64,000 nt of DNA from Asterias amurensis (taxonomy: Eukaryota > Echinodermata > Asteroidea > Forcipulatida > Asteriidae). The stretch lies in NCBI RefSeq assembly GCF_032118995.1, contig NC_092662.1, positions 124,001-188,000 of the forward strand. The letters run 5' to 3'. A model generated the notes under the pieces. That model was not told the DNA's origin. It saw nothing but the letters and a program-made list of their open reading frames with translations, and did not search any database. The position numbers were made by a program, and so were the translations under genes. Positions 28,614-38,854 of this stretch are shown here, one piece after another; the first letter of the stretch is position 1; every line of letters begins with the position of its first letter.

Positions 28614-29564
28614 AATACCGGACACTTCCGCACCTCTCAAACTCGGCACCCACAACCTCGGCACCTTGCAAACTCGGCACCCACAAACTCGGCACATGCA
28701 CAACTACAAACTCGGCACCTGGTTGAAAACGCTCGATCTGCAACGGTTGCAAACTCGGCACCCAGTTGGAAATTAAAATAAATCCCGATCCTCGTCGTCG
28801 ACGGGTTCGACGACGTATCGACTATACATACCTAATAATTATTATTAATTTTTCACTGTCATAGTGAGGTCGCCCTTTTCAAAGGTCTGTATCAAATAAT
28901 TAGTATTTATTTTGTGTAAACTGACATAGTGAGGGCGCCCTTTTCAAGACGTTTTTTAGTCAAAAATCATAATTTCAATGTCTTAGTATTTTTTGGGGAA
29001 CATTTACACGAAACTTTGATCAAAAAACATTAAATTCAAAATAAAGAGTACTGAACTGTCGCTGCCGCGGCCGTGGTGGGGCAAAGTCCCCCACGGCTGA
29101 CGGCCGCCACGTAGGCAAATCAGGCTCCCAAATCACACTCTCTTCAAAATCAAAACAGTCCATCATTGTCAACCAAACGCAAACATTTTCAAAGCCCAAT
29201 ACATCAACAAACAGCGATGCACTTTCACCAACATGTAAACAAAAACAAAACAAAAACTGAGCGTGCGGACGTAAAGTTTTCGGGGAAAAAAAATCTCTGA
29301 TGCCAATTTTTTCAAAAGTTCGGAAGTGGTTATGGTCATATAAGCTAGCATAACTACTGGTGCCGAGTTGGGTTTATTTCTTCATGGTATATTGGACCAA
29401 AATAGGCCGGTGCCGAGTTTGTTTGGTGCCGAGTTTGTTGGACCAAAACAGGCCGGTGTCGAGTTTGTTTGGTGCCGACATTCTTGGTGCCGAGTGGGTG
29501 CCGAGTTTGCGAAGTGCCTAGTTTGCTGGTGCTGAGTTTGCAAGGTGCCGAAGTAACCGGTAAC
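28614..29564. mobile_element. DNA transposon-like element with many AACTCGGCACC subterminal repeats
   Basis: The ends TACCGGACACTTCCGCACCT and AGGTGCCGAAGTAACCGGTA are inverted repeats. Just inside, the word AACTCGGCAC(C) occurs about six times on the left (28635-28760), and its reverse GGTGCCGAGTTT about eight times on the right (29355-29550). Clustered subterminal words in opposite orientation at the two ends are typical transposase-binding arrays of cut-and-paste elements. The middle holds a direct repeat of GTGAGG-CGCCCTTTTCAA (28860 and 28925) and no long reading frame, so the element is non-autonomous. I could not settle the target duplication. Confidence 0.75.
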
Positions 29565-29569
29565 CCATA

Positions 29570-29957
29570 TTTAATGGCTATTCATTGCTGCAAGAGCCAA
29601 GGTACATAGTACATTCTTAGTTAGGTAAATATAAATATAGACACAGCACAAGGAAATTACCAACAGTGTCCACTGCCTTCAGGGCCAAAGCCAAAAGTAT
29701 CGTTTGTGTGACAGGACGGAATTGGATGTAGTATTTTCAGTGTATTTAATAATAGAATTATAAAAACAGAAATTAATTTATGGTGTGTAAACAAGGAACC
29801 AACTGACCCAAGCAAGCTCCCAAAAAAAAAAATATAGCTCCGGATGACCACTTTTGGCTTTGGCCCTTTAATGGCTATTCACAGCTGCAAGAGCCAAGGT
29901 ATATAGTACATTCTTAGGTAAGTATAAATGTATATCGACACAGCACAAGGAAATTCC
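29570..29957. repeat. 90-bp direct repeat flanking a small inverted-end element
   Basis: TTTAATGGCTATTCA...GCACAAGGAAATT occurs at 29570-29660 and again at 29868-29957. Between them lies an element of about 187 bp (29681-29867) with ends AGGGCCAAAGCCAAAAGT and its mirror, next to a fragment of a family A MITE end (ACAGTGTCCACTGCCTT). Confidence 0.7.
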
Positions 29958-30299
29958 CCTTTATGTCTAGTACCAACTGAATATTTGAACGGGGTGGAAT
30001 AACAATTTTTGTCATGTTCTCTTTATCATCAGTGGTAAGTCATGCCCTTAGTATAATATTTGATTTTCAGAGACCAAATGGACTGTTTTGGGTGTTTTTT
30101 GTTACCCCTTTTGTCACAATAACTTGACAACAAGATTGCTGAACCATGACATACGGTCTCTGCTTGAGAGCTATGTTACACAAGGCAATTTGTACAGGCC
30201 ACCTGGAGGCAACCGACTGCAATGTGTTCATTTTGGTTTTACCCTTACATTAGCAATGTATACTCAGTACTTTCCAGAGTTTGGTGAACAAGAATAAAA

Positions 30300-30415
30300 T
30301 GCATATTTCTCAGTGGGATTCGTACCCAAGACCCTTGCAATTCTATGAGCAGTTTCTTACCAATTAGACCACAGAGATTGCCCAGTAGCTAGAGGCAGTT
30401 CGAATCATATATTTA
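30300..30415 (-). mobile_element. tRNA-derived SINE, minus strand
   Basis: The reverse strand reads GGTCTAATTGGTAAGAAACTGC (A box) and GGGTACGAATCCC (B box), a tRNA-like head. It is the same family as 36735-36905, sharing GCAGTTCGAA and CTCAGTACTTTCCAGAG in the flanking body. Confidence 0.65.
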
Positions 30416-30469
30416 GCAATGGGTACCGTTGTCTCGGGATAAAGAATGTTAATTTTGGTTTATTACACT

Positions 30470-30665
30470 GATATGTGTTAGCACTGTGTACTCAGTACCA
30501 TCCAGAGTTCTGCAGTGTGTGCTGGATAGGACCACTTTGGTAGCACATGAGTCATTTTTCAAACAATTTCTTACGAACCCGAAGAAAAATATGTGAACAT
30601 TGAAATGTGAATGCCGTCTGTTTTTGGAGATTTCTTGGGACTGCCTGTTTTCAGCCTGGGACACT
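30470..30665. repeat. Dispersed repeat shared with GTF2B intron 7
   Basis: GGACCACTTTGGTAGCACATGAGT and the next 90 bp recur at 50010-50130. It is probably a decayed retroelement, as the copy at 50 kb runs into a LINE-like 3' end. Confidence 0.5.
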
Positions 30666-30838
30666 TTCATAAAGCTGTTAAAAACAATTGAGTGAGGTGC
30701 CAGTCACAACAATGTAATTTTGGCTGGTGAATTATGCCCTTTTTTGTTCTTACAGGCTTTATAAAATTGAGCCCACAGGCCTGCAGGCAAAGTTTATACA
30801 ATTAACTGAAATATACTTTAAAATGTTTTACTTTACAG

Positions 30839-33589
30839 AAACAATTGTTCTTCTTCTGCATAGTGTTTTCAGTCTTCACTTTGACTGGGTTGGGATTTTA
30901 TCTCAACTCTGGCATCTTTTTTTACACCAACTTATTACAAAATAATGTCAACATGAGGCAATTCAATGGTGAAGAATTAAGAAAATTGTACAATTCTGAA
31001 CTGTCTAATTCTACTTCAACAAACCAGTCTACTTCCATTTCAAAATATCAGACAACATTAGCAAGTAGTTTTCTAAATCAATCAGCACTTTCTTCTCAAT
31101 CGTCTGGAAATCAAACGACCGTAAAAACAGGGAATGAATCTCAAAATCTTCAGGGAATTACCAAATTGAATGAAACTGCAAACACAAAAGTGAAAACAGA
31201 AAAACACACAGGGGAGGCCAGGGCTCCTGTGACCTCTTCGGATAAACTAAAATTGCCAAGTAATACAAAACTGCTAGATACTGAGAGGAAGTCAAAAGTT
31301 GAAACAACGGATCCCTTGTATACCCAACATGGCTATTTATCCGTGTTGGATCAAACAAAGGTATGTAGTAACATCAGCTGAGATCAATAAAATAGGATGG
31401 CCTATGACTGTAGTCTATTGTGGGTGCTTAAAGGCAAATTTACTTTGGTTTTTGGAACTGTTAAGTAGTTTAAATGTTGCTCATACAAAAACCAATGAAG
31501 TGAAAATTCAATTCAATTTGGTCACGCTTTTGAGATATTGTTGAAAATCCAGAGCGAATAATTATGTCCAGAAAGGAAGAATCATCCCTTTTAGGAATAC
31601 ACAATCTGGGAAACATTACTGACAGTATTGCTTCTCATCAGATTCAAATTTTTGGGCAAAAAAACTTATATATTTTTACATAACCACCTAACTTTGAAGT
31701 GAATGCTATCAACAGCTGTACAGTGCTTCTTACCAAGTTGGTTTTTATGGTCATTACTTGTTTATGTACTTCCAAAGTTGACACTACTACCTCTTAATTA
31801 CTAATTTCTTATGGGCTTTTGTTTTATCCCTAAATTAGAAACTGAATCTTCACTGTGCGCAATGTGCCTTTGTGTCCAGCTCTGGACAACTTCTGAAATC
31901 CGGCGCCGGCTATCTTATCGACGAAGCTGACTGCGTCTTTCGAATGAACAATGCACCAGCCTCCGGATACGAGGAAGATGTCGGGTCTCGGACAACGGTA
32001 CGAGTTATTGCTCATTCGTCAACTCCTCACCTTAAAAAGAACCCAAAGTATCTAGTGGATATACCGAGTCCGACTGAGTACGTTGTTGGATGGGGACCGC
32101 CCAAAGCCCTGAGTACAACTGGATCTGGATTTGCATTTAATACTCTGAAAGCCTCAGCTGAGAAGTATAAGAAGACAGGATTCTTTTATCTAACGCAGGA
32201 ACAGATGAACAAAGCGGATGAAATATTCGAAGCTGAAACTGGTGTCCCAAGGTACGTAACATTAATTTTGTTTGGATACAGGCACGATACTTCACAGAGG
32301 TAATGAAGGCAATTACCTCCATGCCCCCTGGTCTTTGCTTTGGTGCCAAGAAGAAATTAACAATCTCCCCAACTCGCTGAAACAAGTTTTCAAAAGCATC
32401 TTAAAAACTCACTTGCTTGTATAATATGTTTCCTCTGTGGTTTTCCATCATTTTTTGTAGCACTTTGCAACAGCTGGAAAAGGTGCTGATGAACAAATCT
32501 GACAATCTCCCTGATTATGGAATTGTTTTCTACATTAAATGTAGACCTAAATATCTCCCTGACTGTTGTACGAAATCTCCCTGATTGCAGGATGCAAATG
32601 TTAGAAGCTCTGAACTATGGCTAAAAGTAAATGTAACATTTTAAAAATACATGTCATGTATTTTCCCCAAAGTGTTATCAGAAGTTTACCTTCACAACTT
32701 CCAATTATAAAACTTTAGTAAAAGGCGATAAGTTTACGTTAGGGTTTGAACAAAGAAAAATGCACTAGAGCGGGAATTGAACCAATAATCTCCAGATTAA
32801 AATGCAGGCACTCTTCAAACTGAGCTATCCACCCCCGTCTTGGCGGTTTCCCTATTGTTTCAATAAAGAGTTATCGCTTTCGATGACGGATGTTCTGCAA
32901 TGGTAATGAGGAATGAATCTGTGTTGCTCTGAAAACGACAACATTTGGCTAAAAATACGCATACCGTCGCAGAGTCTTCCTTCGTCGAAAACGAAAACTC
33001 TCTATTATCTTTGTTCAACACAACTGTTAACTGTTAGTACATTAACTTTGGTTTTTATTCTGACAGGATGAAATCTGGGACCCATTTGAGTACAGGATGG
33101 TTCACCATGTTGCTAGCCCGTAACGTGTGCGATGAGATTCATATTTATGGAATGGTAAATGACCAGTACTGCCAGTAAGTAGACTTCTACTTATTTTATA
33201 ACAATACATAGAATTCAGCACCTTATAAAACATTACAGAAAAGGATTAGGTCTCATATTTGAAACGTAGTCCCACATATCTTGTTACAGTGCCTTGAGCG
33301 TCACCGAGTGACAGATATGAGTGCTATATACATTGTAAGAAGCCAATATTGTTATTAAGTGTAGATTAATATCAACATCCTCTTTCTTTTCCTTTCCAGA
33401 AATGAAACAAACAAGGAGGTTCCTTATCACTACTATAACACACCCGGCCTCAAAGAATGCGATTATTACAAAAAGAATGAAAAGGGCAAGAGAAGCGTAC
33501 ATCGTTTCATGACGGAAAAAGCTATCTTTGCTCGCTGGGCGCTGGAACAACCTCCAATGTACTTTCATACTCCATTCTGGAACCCTTAG
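30839..33589 (+). CDS. ST6GALNAC-family alpha-2,6-sialyltransferase (GT29)
   Basis: A Golgi type II enzyme that adds alpha-2,6 sialic acid to GalNAc of O-glycans or glycolipids. Exons: 30839-31360, 31839-32251, 33067-33174 and 33400-33589, all in phase, stop TAG at 33587. The first exon starts KQLFFFCIVFSVFTLTGLGF, a membrane anchor, followed by a long Ser/Thr/Asn-rich stem with many NxS/T sites. The catalytic part has motif L (CAFVSSSGQLLKSGAGYLID ... VFRMNNAPASGYEEDVG), motif S (STGWFTMLLA ... IYGMVNDQYC), motif III VPYHYY and motif VS HRFMTE, as in human ST6GALNAC3/5/6. I cannot assign the subtype. The start codon is not in this exon; see 28112-28132. With that micro-exon the protein is 417 aa. 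The frame is intact. Confidence 0.93.
32505..32605 (-). repeat. Reverse copies of the CAATCAGGGAGAT repeat
   Basis: ATCTCCCTGA occurs three times within about 90 bp, the reverse complement of the unit at 19270-19440. It lies in sialyltransferase intron 2. Confidence 0.5.
32760..32870 (-). mobile_element. tRNA-like SINE head, minus strand
   Basis: The reverse strand reads GATAGCTCAGTTTGAAGAGTGCC (A box) and GGTTCAATTCCCGC (B box), a good tRNA-like head, in sialyltransferase intron 2. Confidence 0.6.
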
Positions 33590-34604
33590 GGTCATCGAAT
33601 TGAAGCAAATAATGGGGCTTACTTCACAAAGCAGTAACTGAAGGGTAAGCCAATGTTTCATATAGCAAACATATAAACTATTAACAGATGCATAGATTGA
33701 TAAACGATCAGTACTACCAGTAAGTAGATTGCTGACTTATTATAATTTTTTGTTAAACATCTGTTTTGTTCTCTTTAAAGGTAGGGTCGTTGATTGGTTT
33801 TGGTCAATGTAATGCTGATTAATATTATAATAGGCAAACTTATAAATAGAGTGCAATTAAAGTCATATAAGTTTTAGACAATGTGTACTTGCTGAGAAAA
33901 CAGCGAAAAACTGTCAAGGTGTTTTTCACAAGAATATCCAATCCAATCAATGTTTAGCGAGGTTATCGATTGGAAGTTTGTTCAACTTGGGTTTATAATT
34001 ATTGCTGCAATTGGACTCCCTTCCCATTTAAATGATAATTACTGAATGGTCAGGGCCCAAATTCACAAAGATGGCAGCTTGTGTTTCTGAAGGTTGGGAG
34101 GGACACAGTTTGCTGGTCAAAGTACCCAGTAATTTGGGTAACTTTATGTTCCTGCATTAAGTCACATTTTCAAGAGATTGTTAATTTCAAATTAATTTAA
34201 GTTTTTATTTGTGTACTGTTTGTATAAATTTGTAGTTCCATGAAATTTCTTCTCACCTTTATCTAAAACAATTTTGTGTTTAAGCAAGCATGACAGAACC
34301 AGAGGACATGAGGTCATGATTTAAAGACAAAGTGTACCTTTGTTTTTACTTGCCAAGTAAGTTTTTATGCTAACAATTATTTTTGTTAGGAATTACCAAA
34401 AAGTGACCAGTGCCATTAATATAAAAGTTTCATGCACTGTATAGCCAAAAAGAATACAAAAGAAACCAGTTCATTTGTACCACCTCATTGGAACTAGTAA
34501 GTACAATGTGTTGGTTTATTTTTTGATGGCGTTTCCATGTATGTTCAAAAGTTGCCAAATCTGTAACACTTCTGTAGTTTTTGCCAAAATCATTCCTGTT
34601 ATTA

Positions 34605-35640
34605 TTATTAGCTGTTTCGTAGCGCAGCGCAGCGAAACAGCTCTTGTTTTTGTTAAAGTTTTTTTTATTATTATTATTATTTTTTTTTTTATTTGTCATC
34701 TTCAGAAAAATTCCATATAAGTGCTGATTTGCAATGTTCCCAAAGAGCAATTGCAATGAAATTTTCAGGGATGAAAGGTATTGGTGCAATGATCATTGCG
34801 AAACAAGGATGTCATTATGACATAATCAGAAGTCACGTGACGTCATCTTAAAGGTGTTGTATTTTAAATGTTTGAAAATTTATAACAAATCAGCCACAAG
34901 AGACCGTAGGTTTCTGTTTGCGGAATTGGGGAGGGATAAATAAGGTCTTCATTTTGTTTCGTGTGCGTGACCTCACATGACCTCTACTTCCGGTCGAAAC
35001 CGGGAGTGGCCCTCTAATTCAAAATTGGAAAAAGATATGAAGTTGCTTTAAACGATGTTAGTGCGTGGCTAGGGTGGGCAGTTCAAAAAAAATCCCAATG
35101 ACGTCACAAAATGCAACGGCGCCCTCTAGCGGCAGGTTGAAAACTCGTCAAAATTGACTTTTTGAAGATGTGTGTGGTGAAGTTTTTTGTAATCACTTCA
35201 AATTTTACACACACGTTAACTGTCAGGCAGCCATCATATGTGTGAAGTTTCAGATCAATGACGTCATTGGGGGTCACGTGACGCGGCCTTAAAGGTGCAC
35301 TTTTTGAACTAATATAACTCTCTAAGTAATTATGCGATTATGTTGAAACTTGGTAGGTTGTTAGATATTGGCAAGCTCTCGTGAATTGCGAAATGACGTC
35401 ATAGTGACGTCATCACACGATATTTTATGATTTTTTTCAATTTTTGCACCTTTAACGAATAAATTGCTATCCGAACATGGTAATGGTATAATCCAAATTT
35501 TTTTTTTTTAATAGCCTGGATTAGTCATAACTGCTTTAAAAAAAGAATACATTTCAAATTCAGTTGACAAAATTTTAATTTTTATTAACGAAACAGCTCT
35601 GCATTTGTGCACAAATGCAATCATGTCTAGTTATTATTAT
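34605..35640. mobile_element. Unclassified element bounded by GAAACAGCTCT words
   Basis: The left end has GCTGTTTCGTAGCGCAGCGCAGCGAAACAGCT followed by a (ATT)n run; the right end repeats CGAAACAGCTCTGCATTTGTGC and another ATT-rich tail. In between are blocks such as GACGTCAC...GGCGCCCTCTAGCGG and repeated GTGACGTCATnnn words in both orientations. No long reading frame. I recall similar boundary sequences as repetitive in echinoderms, but the class is unknown to me. Confidence 0.5.
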
Positions 35641-35776
35641 AATTATTATAATTAACAACTAACGAGGCATTTATGTGATGATGCTGTCTGTGGATGATTG
35701 GCTGATAAATTATGGCTTTTCACCAGACTGATTGTGCTTCAGAAACACATCCATTAAAAAGAACAATTAAGGTATT

Positions 35777-36050
35777 TAAAATTATAAATGGTGTTTGAAG
35801 CTTTGCATGGTGTGAGGAATAAGAGTAACTATCAATATAAATATGAATAGTAAACTTGCAGGTACAACCATGAGTAAAATCTCTTTTGAATGAGTGGTAG
35901 GACAACCATGAGTAAAATCTCTTTTGAATGAGTGGTAGGACAACCATGAGTAAAATCTCTTTTGAATGAGTGGTAGGCTACCACTCATTCAAAAGAGATT
36001 TTACTCATGGTTGTACCTGCAAGTTTACTATTCATATTTATAGTTACTCC
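35777..36050. repeat. Three tandem 38-bp copies followed by an inverted arm
   Basis: The unit ACAACCATGAGTAAAATCTC then TTTTGAATGAGTGGTAGG is present three times in a row (35860-35978) and then once in reverse complement (35977-36015), followed by the reverse of AGTAAACTTGCAGGTAC. The whole would fold as a hairpin with two extra left-hand copies. Confidence 0.8.
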
Positions 36051-36290
36051 TAAAATTGTAAATATTGATGAGAAAACATAATTAATGAGGGGCCAAACTG
36101 AGTTTATTAACTACAAATGAATAAGAGCTACACCAAAAGAAAATGATTTTGAATTGAAAAAAAAACACCACCCAAAAACGGTTTTTAAGTCCTGAATTAT
36201 TAATTAATGCAGCTGTATCTAATTGAAATAAATAATTATTTGTTACTTAATGTTCACAAGTAATTTTGATTATAATTAATATTTATTTAA

Positions 36291-36674
36291 AGGCAGTGGA
36301 CACTATTGGTAATTACTCAAAATAATTTTCAGCATAAAACCTGATTTGTAACGAGCAATGGGGAGAGGTTGATAGTATAAAACATTGTGAGAAACGGCTC
36401 CCTCTGAAGTGACGTAGTTTTCGACAAAGAAGTAATTCTTCACGAATTTTTTTTCACGAGACCTCAAGTTTAGAATTTGAGGTCTCGAAATCAAGCATCT
36501 GAAAGCACACAACTTCGTGTGACAGGGGTGTTTTTTCTTTCATAGTTATCTCGCAACTCTGACGACCAATCGAGCTCAAATTTTCACAGGTTTGTTATTT
36601 TATGCATATAATGTTGAGATACACGAAGTGTGAGAAGACTGGTCTTTGACAATTACCAATAGTGTCCACTGTCT
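36291..36674. mobile_element. TTAA-flanked MITE, family A, copy 3
   Basis: The ends AGGCAGTGGACAC and GTGTCCACTGTCT lie between TTAA on both sides. This copy has the clearest interior: an internal palindrome of GAGACCTCAA...TTGAGGTCTC at 36459-36487 marks the element's centre of symmetry. Confidence 0.88.
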
Positions 36675-36734
36675 TTAAATAACTCACATGTTCATTTTTT
36701 TTTTTTTAATACATGTATATTATTTACACCTCAA

Positions 36735-36905
36735 CTTGTGTTAGCACTGTATACTCAGTACTTTCTCAAAGTCCTGTGGAAAAATCACAGGTGTATTACT
36801 CGGGTGGGATTCGAACCCACCTTTGCAAATCTAGAGCAGTGTCTTACCAACTAGACCACTGAGATTGCCTGGTAGCTAGAGGCAGTTCGAACCCAGATGT
36901 TAAAT
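36735..36905 (-). mobile_element. tRNA-derived SINE, minus strand
   Basis: The reverse strand reads GGTCTAGTTGGTAAGACACTGC (A box) and GGTGGGTTCGAATCCCACC (T-arm with B box), a nearly complete tRNA-like head. The body CTCAGTACTTTCTCAAAG is shared with the copy at 30300. Confidence 0.75.
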
Positions 36906-38525
36906 TTGCATTCCGGAAGCAAATATCACATCTGTTGAAGTTTGTGTATGTTATAAGCAGCCAACACAAGTGCCGTCTTTGTAAAGCTCTTCAGGTGCTG
37001 TTGCATTCTTGCTACATATAAATGCAGAAAACAGTGTATGCTTTAAAAGAATGCCAAAATCTTTACAAATTTATCCACCAAATCGCAAAAAAAAACGATA
37101 GCTCATCAGGAAGAACATGCCCGGATGTAGTGTATCAATTGTTTATGTTAATGAGAGAGAAAAGGTACAATAAGTTTTGATTGACATGGTAAATTTGGGG
37201 AATTTATTTTTTAATTGTCGTGATGCCAAGTGTAACTGAATGATTAAAACAATTTTCACAAATTTTAATTATGTTTTACTTGATTTTAGCATTATAAAAT
37301 TTTATCGCTATTTAATAACACAGTGTCTTAAAAATTTAAACAGTAGTTTTGTTTGTATTGTATTTACTTGGCTTGAAGGAAAGTAGTGTAAACTATATTG
37401 TACTCATTGGTCTTTGTTCTGAAAAACAGTCGGTTAGTCTGATAGATAAAACAATTAAAGTAGTGGTTGGACTTAAACACTAACTAATTACATGAACAAA
37501 AAAGGGACGGCGTACAGCTCTGGTGCATATCGATTGGTCTTTACAGAAAAAAGGAACCCATACGTAATATTCTCCTAGTATTGTATTCAATATACCTCAA
37601 ATGGCTTATTTTGAAAATGAAAAATTTAAACAAATTTGTGTACATTTCTGTATATTTATGCAAATTTATTATAAATTATTGATATGTACTTGATATAACA
37701 CTTTGTGTTAAAGCAAATGAAATAACAAGAGTTAATAAATGTTTGATATAAATTATGTCTACTTTGAAAACAAATTGAATGTTTTGATGTCAAATAATAA
37801 AACACTTCTTGTTTGATTCACATTTATTTTCTGTTGTGAAAGTTTTTTCCCCCATTTTAAAGAAAACTTTTAACAAGAAAAGACCATCATGTGAAATTAA
37901 AGTGCTACTACCGGTATTCTATCGTGAATAAAAATAGTTTGAGAACACTGAGCATTAAGAATATTTCATTACTCAAAAGACGCAATTGCAACATTTGAAC
38001 ATAGTTTGTTTCTGTTCAAGTTATTATACAGTGGGGTAAATTGGTATTTAATTGACAAATACAAGACCATCGGACTTGCCCGATCATTATATTACTGGCC
38101 CAACACTTAAACTACTTGCCTCAGGCCAATTCGAGCCTTGCTTAAGTATTTGTTTTGAACTCTGGCATGTTCTGGTCATGATGTTTCATGCTGATTTCTC
38201 AACATCAGCTTAAAGAAACTGTTAATTTTTGTTTAAACGTATCAATACAAACAACAGCAAGGCATTTTTTTTTATCCCTGAATGATTTCTGTAGTAGACC
38301 CCTTGCATAACAGGCAAATGCTACATGGACACAGGTCATGCGCATATCTTTAAGAACATCTATCGTCCTATGGTTTGCTTCCATTGGCCTCAGTGAGGGC
38401 GCTTTTTGGCCTCAGTTGAGAGTGTGACGTCACATGCAAGGGGTCTATTCACATCTTTACATGGCATCTCAAATTCCATAATATTTGTGGTTCAAAGTTA
38501 CAAACAGTCAAACTCTCATAACAAA

Positions 38526-38772
38526 CTGGGTCCAATTTCATGGCTCTGCTCCCCGCCGAATTCTGAGCTTGTGATCTACATTCTCTACTTACATGCAAGC
38601 GCCGTATTTCAACACTAGCTGTGTAAGTGAAGAACGCCTAGTAACGTGGAGGACGCACGTGCACAAGCCCAAATTCCCTGCTAATCCTTGAAATACGCGC
38701 GACATAAGCACAAATTTCTCTGCTTTCGTAAGGAACGCTTATGGTAAGCAGAGCCTAAGAAATTGGGCCTGC
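38526..38772. mobile_element. TIR element with GGCCCAATTTC ends
   Basis: The left end GGGTCCAATTTCATGGCTCTGC and the right end GCAGAGCCTAAGAAATTGGGCC form imperfect inverted repeats about 22 bp long. A partial copy is at 54797-55000. The element lies about 80 bp downstream of the PIGK stop. Confidence 0.7.
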
Positions 38773-38854
38773 CCATGAAAAAATTGTGCAAAATTTACAT
38801 ATGTAAAAAATAAACACTCTCCAAATCTAACAAGGGGATGGCATATTTCTAATG

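Larger units (their letters stand above)
33590..38854. other. Convergent interval between sialyltransferase and PIGK
   Basis: No coding exon seen. Both neighbouring genes end here, so the edges are probably 3' untranslated sequence. The interval holds a CAGCGAAACAGCT-bounded element, a tandem 37-bp block with inverted arm, a whole family A MITE, a SINE, and a TIR element at 38526-38772. Stretches 37000-38200 are plain AT-rich DNA in which I see nothing. Confidence 0.4.

Noticed and set aside
31158-31358. Minus-strand 66-codon frame
   Set aside because: Antisense shadow of the sialyltransferase stem exon.
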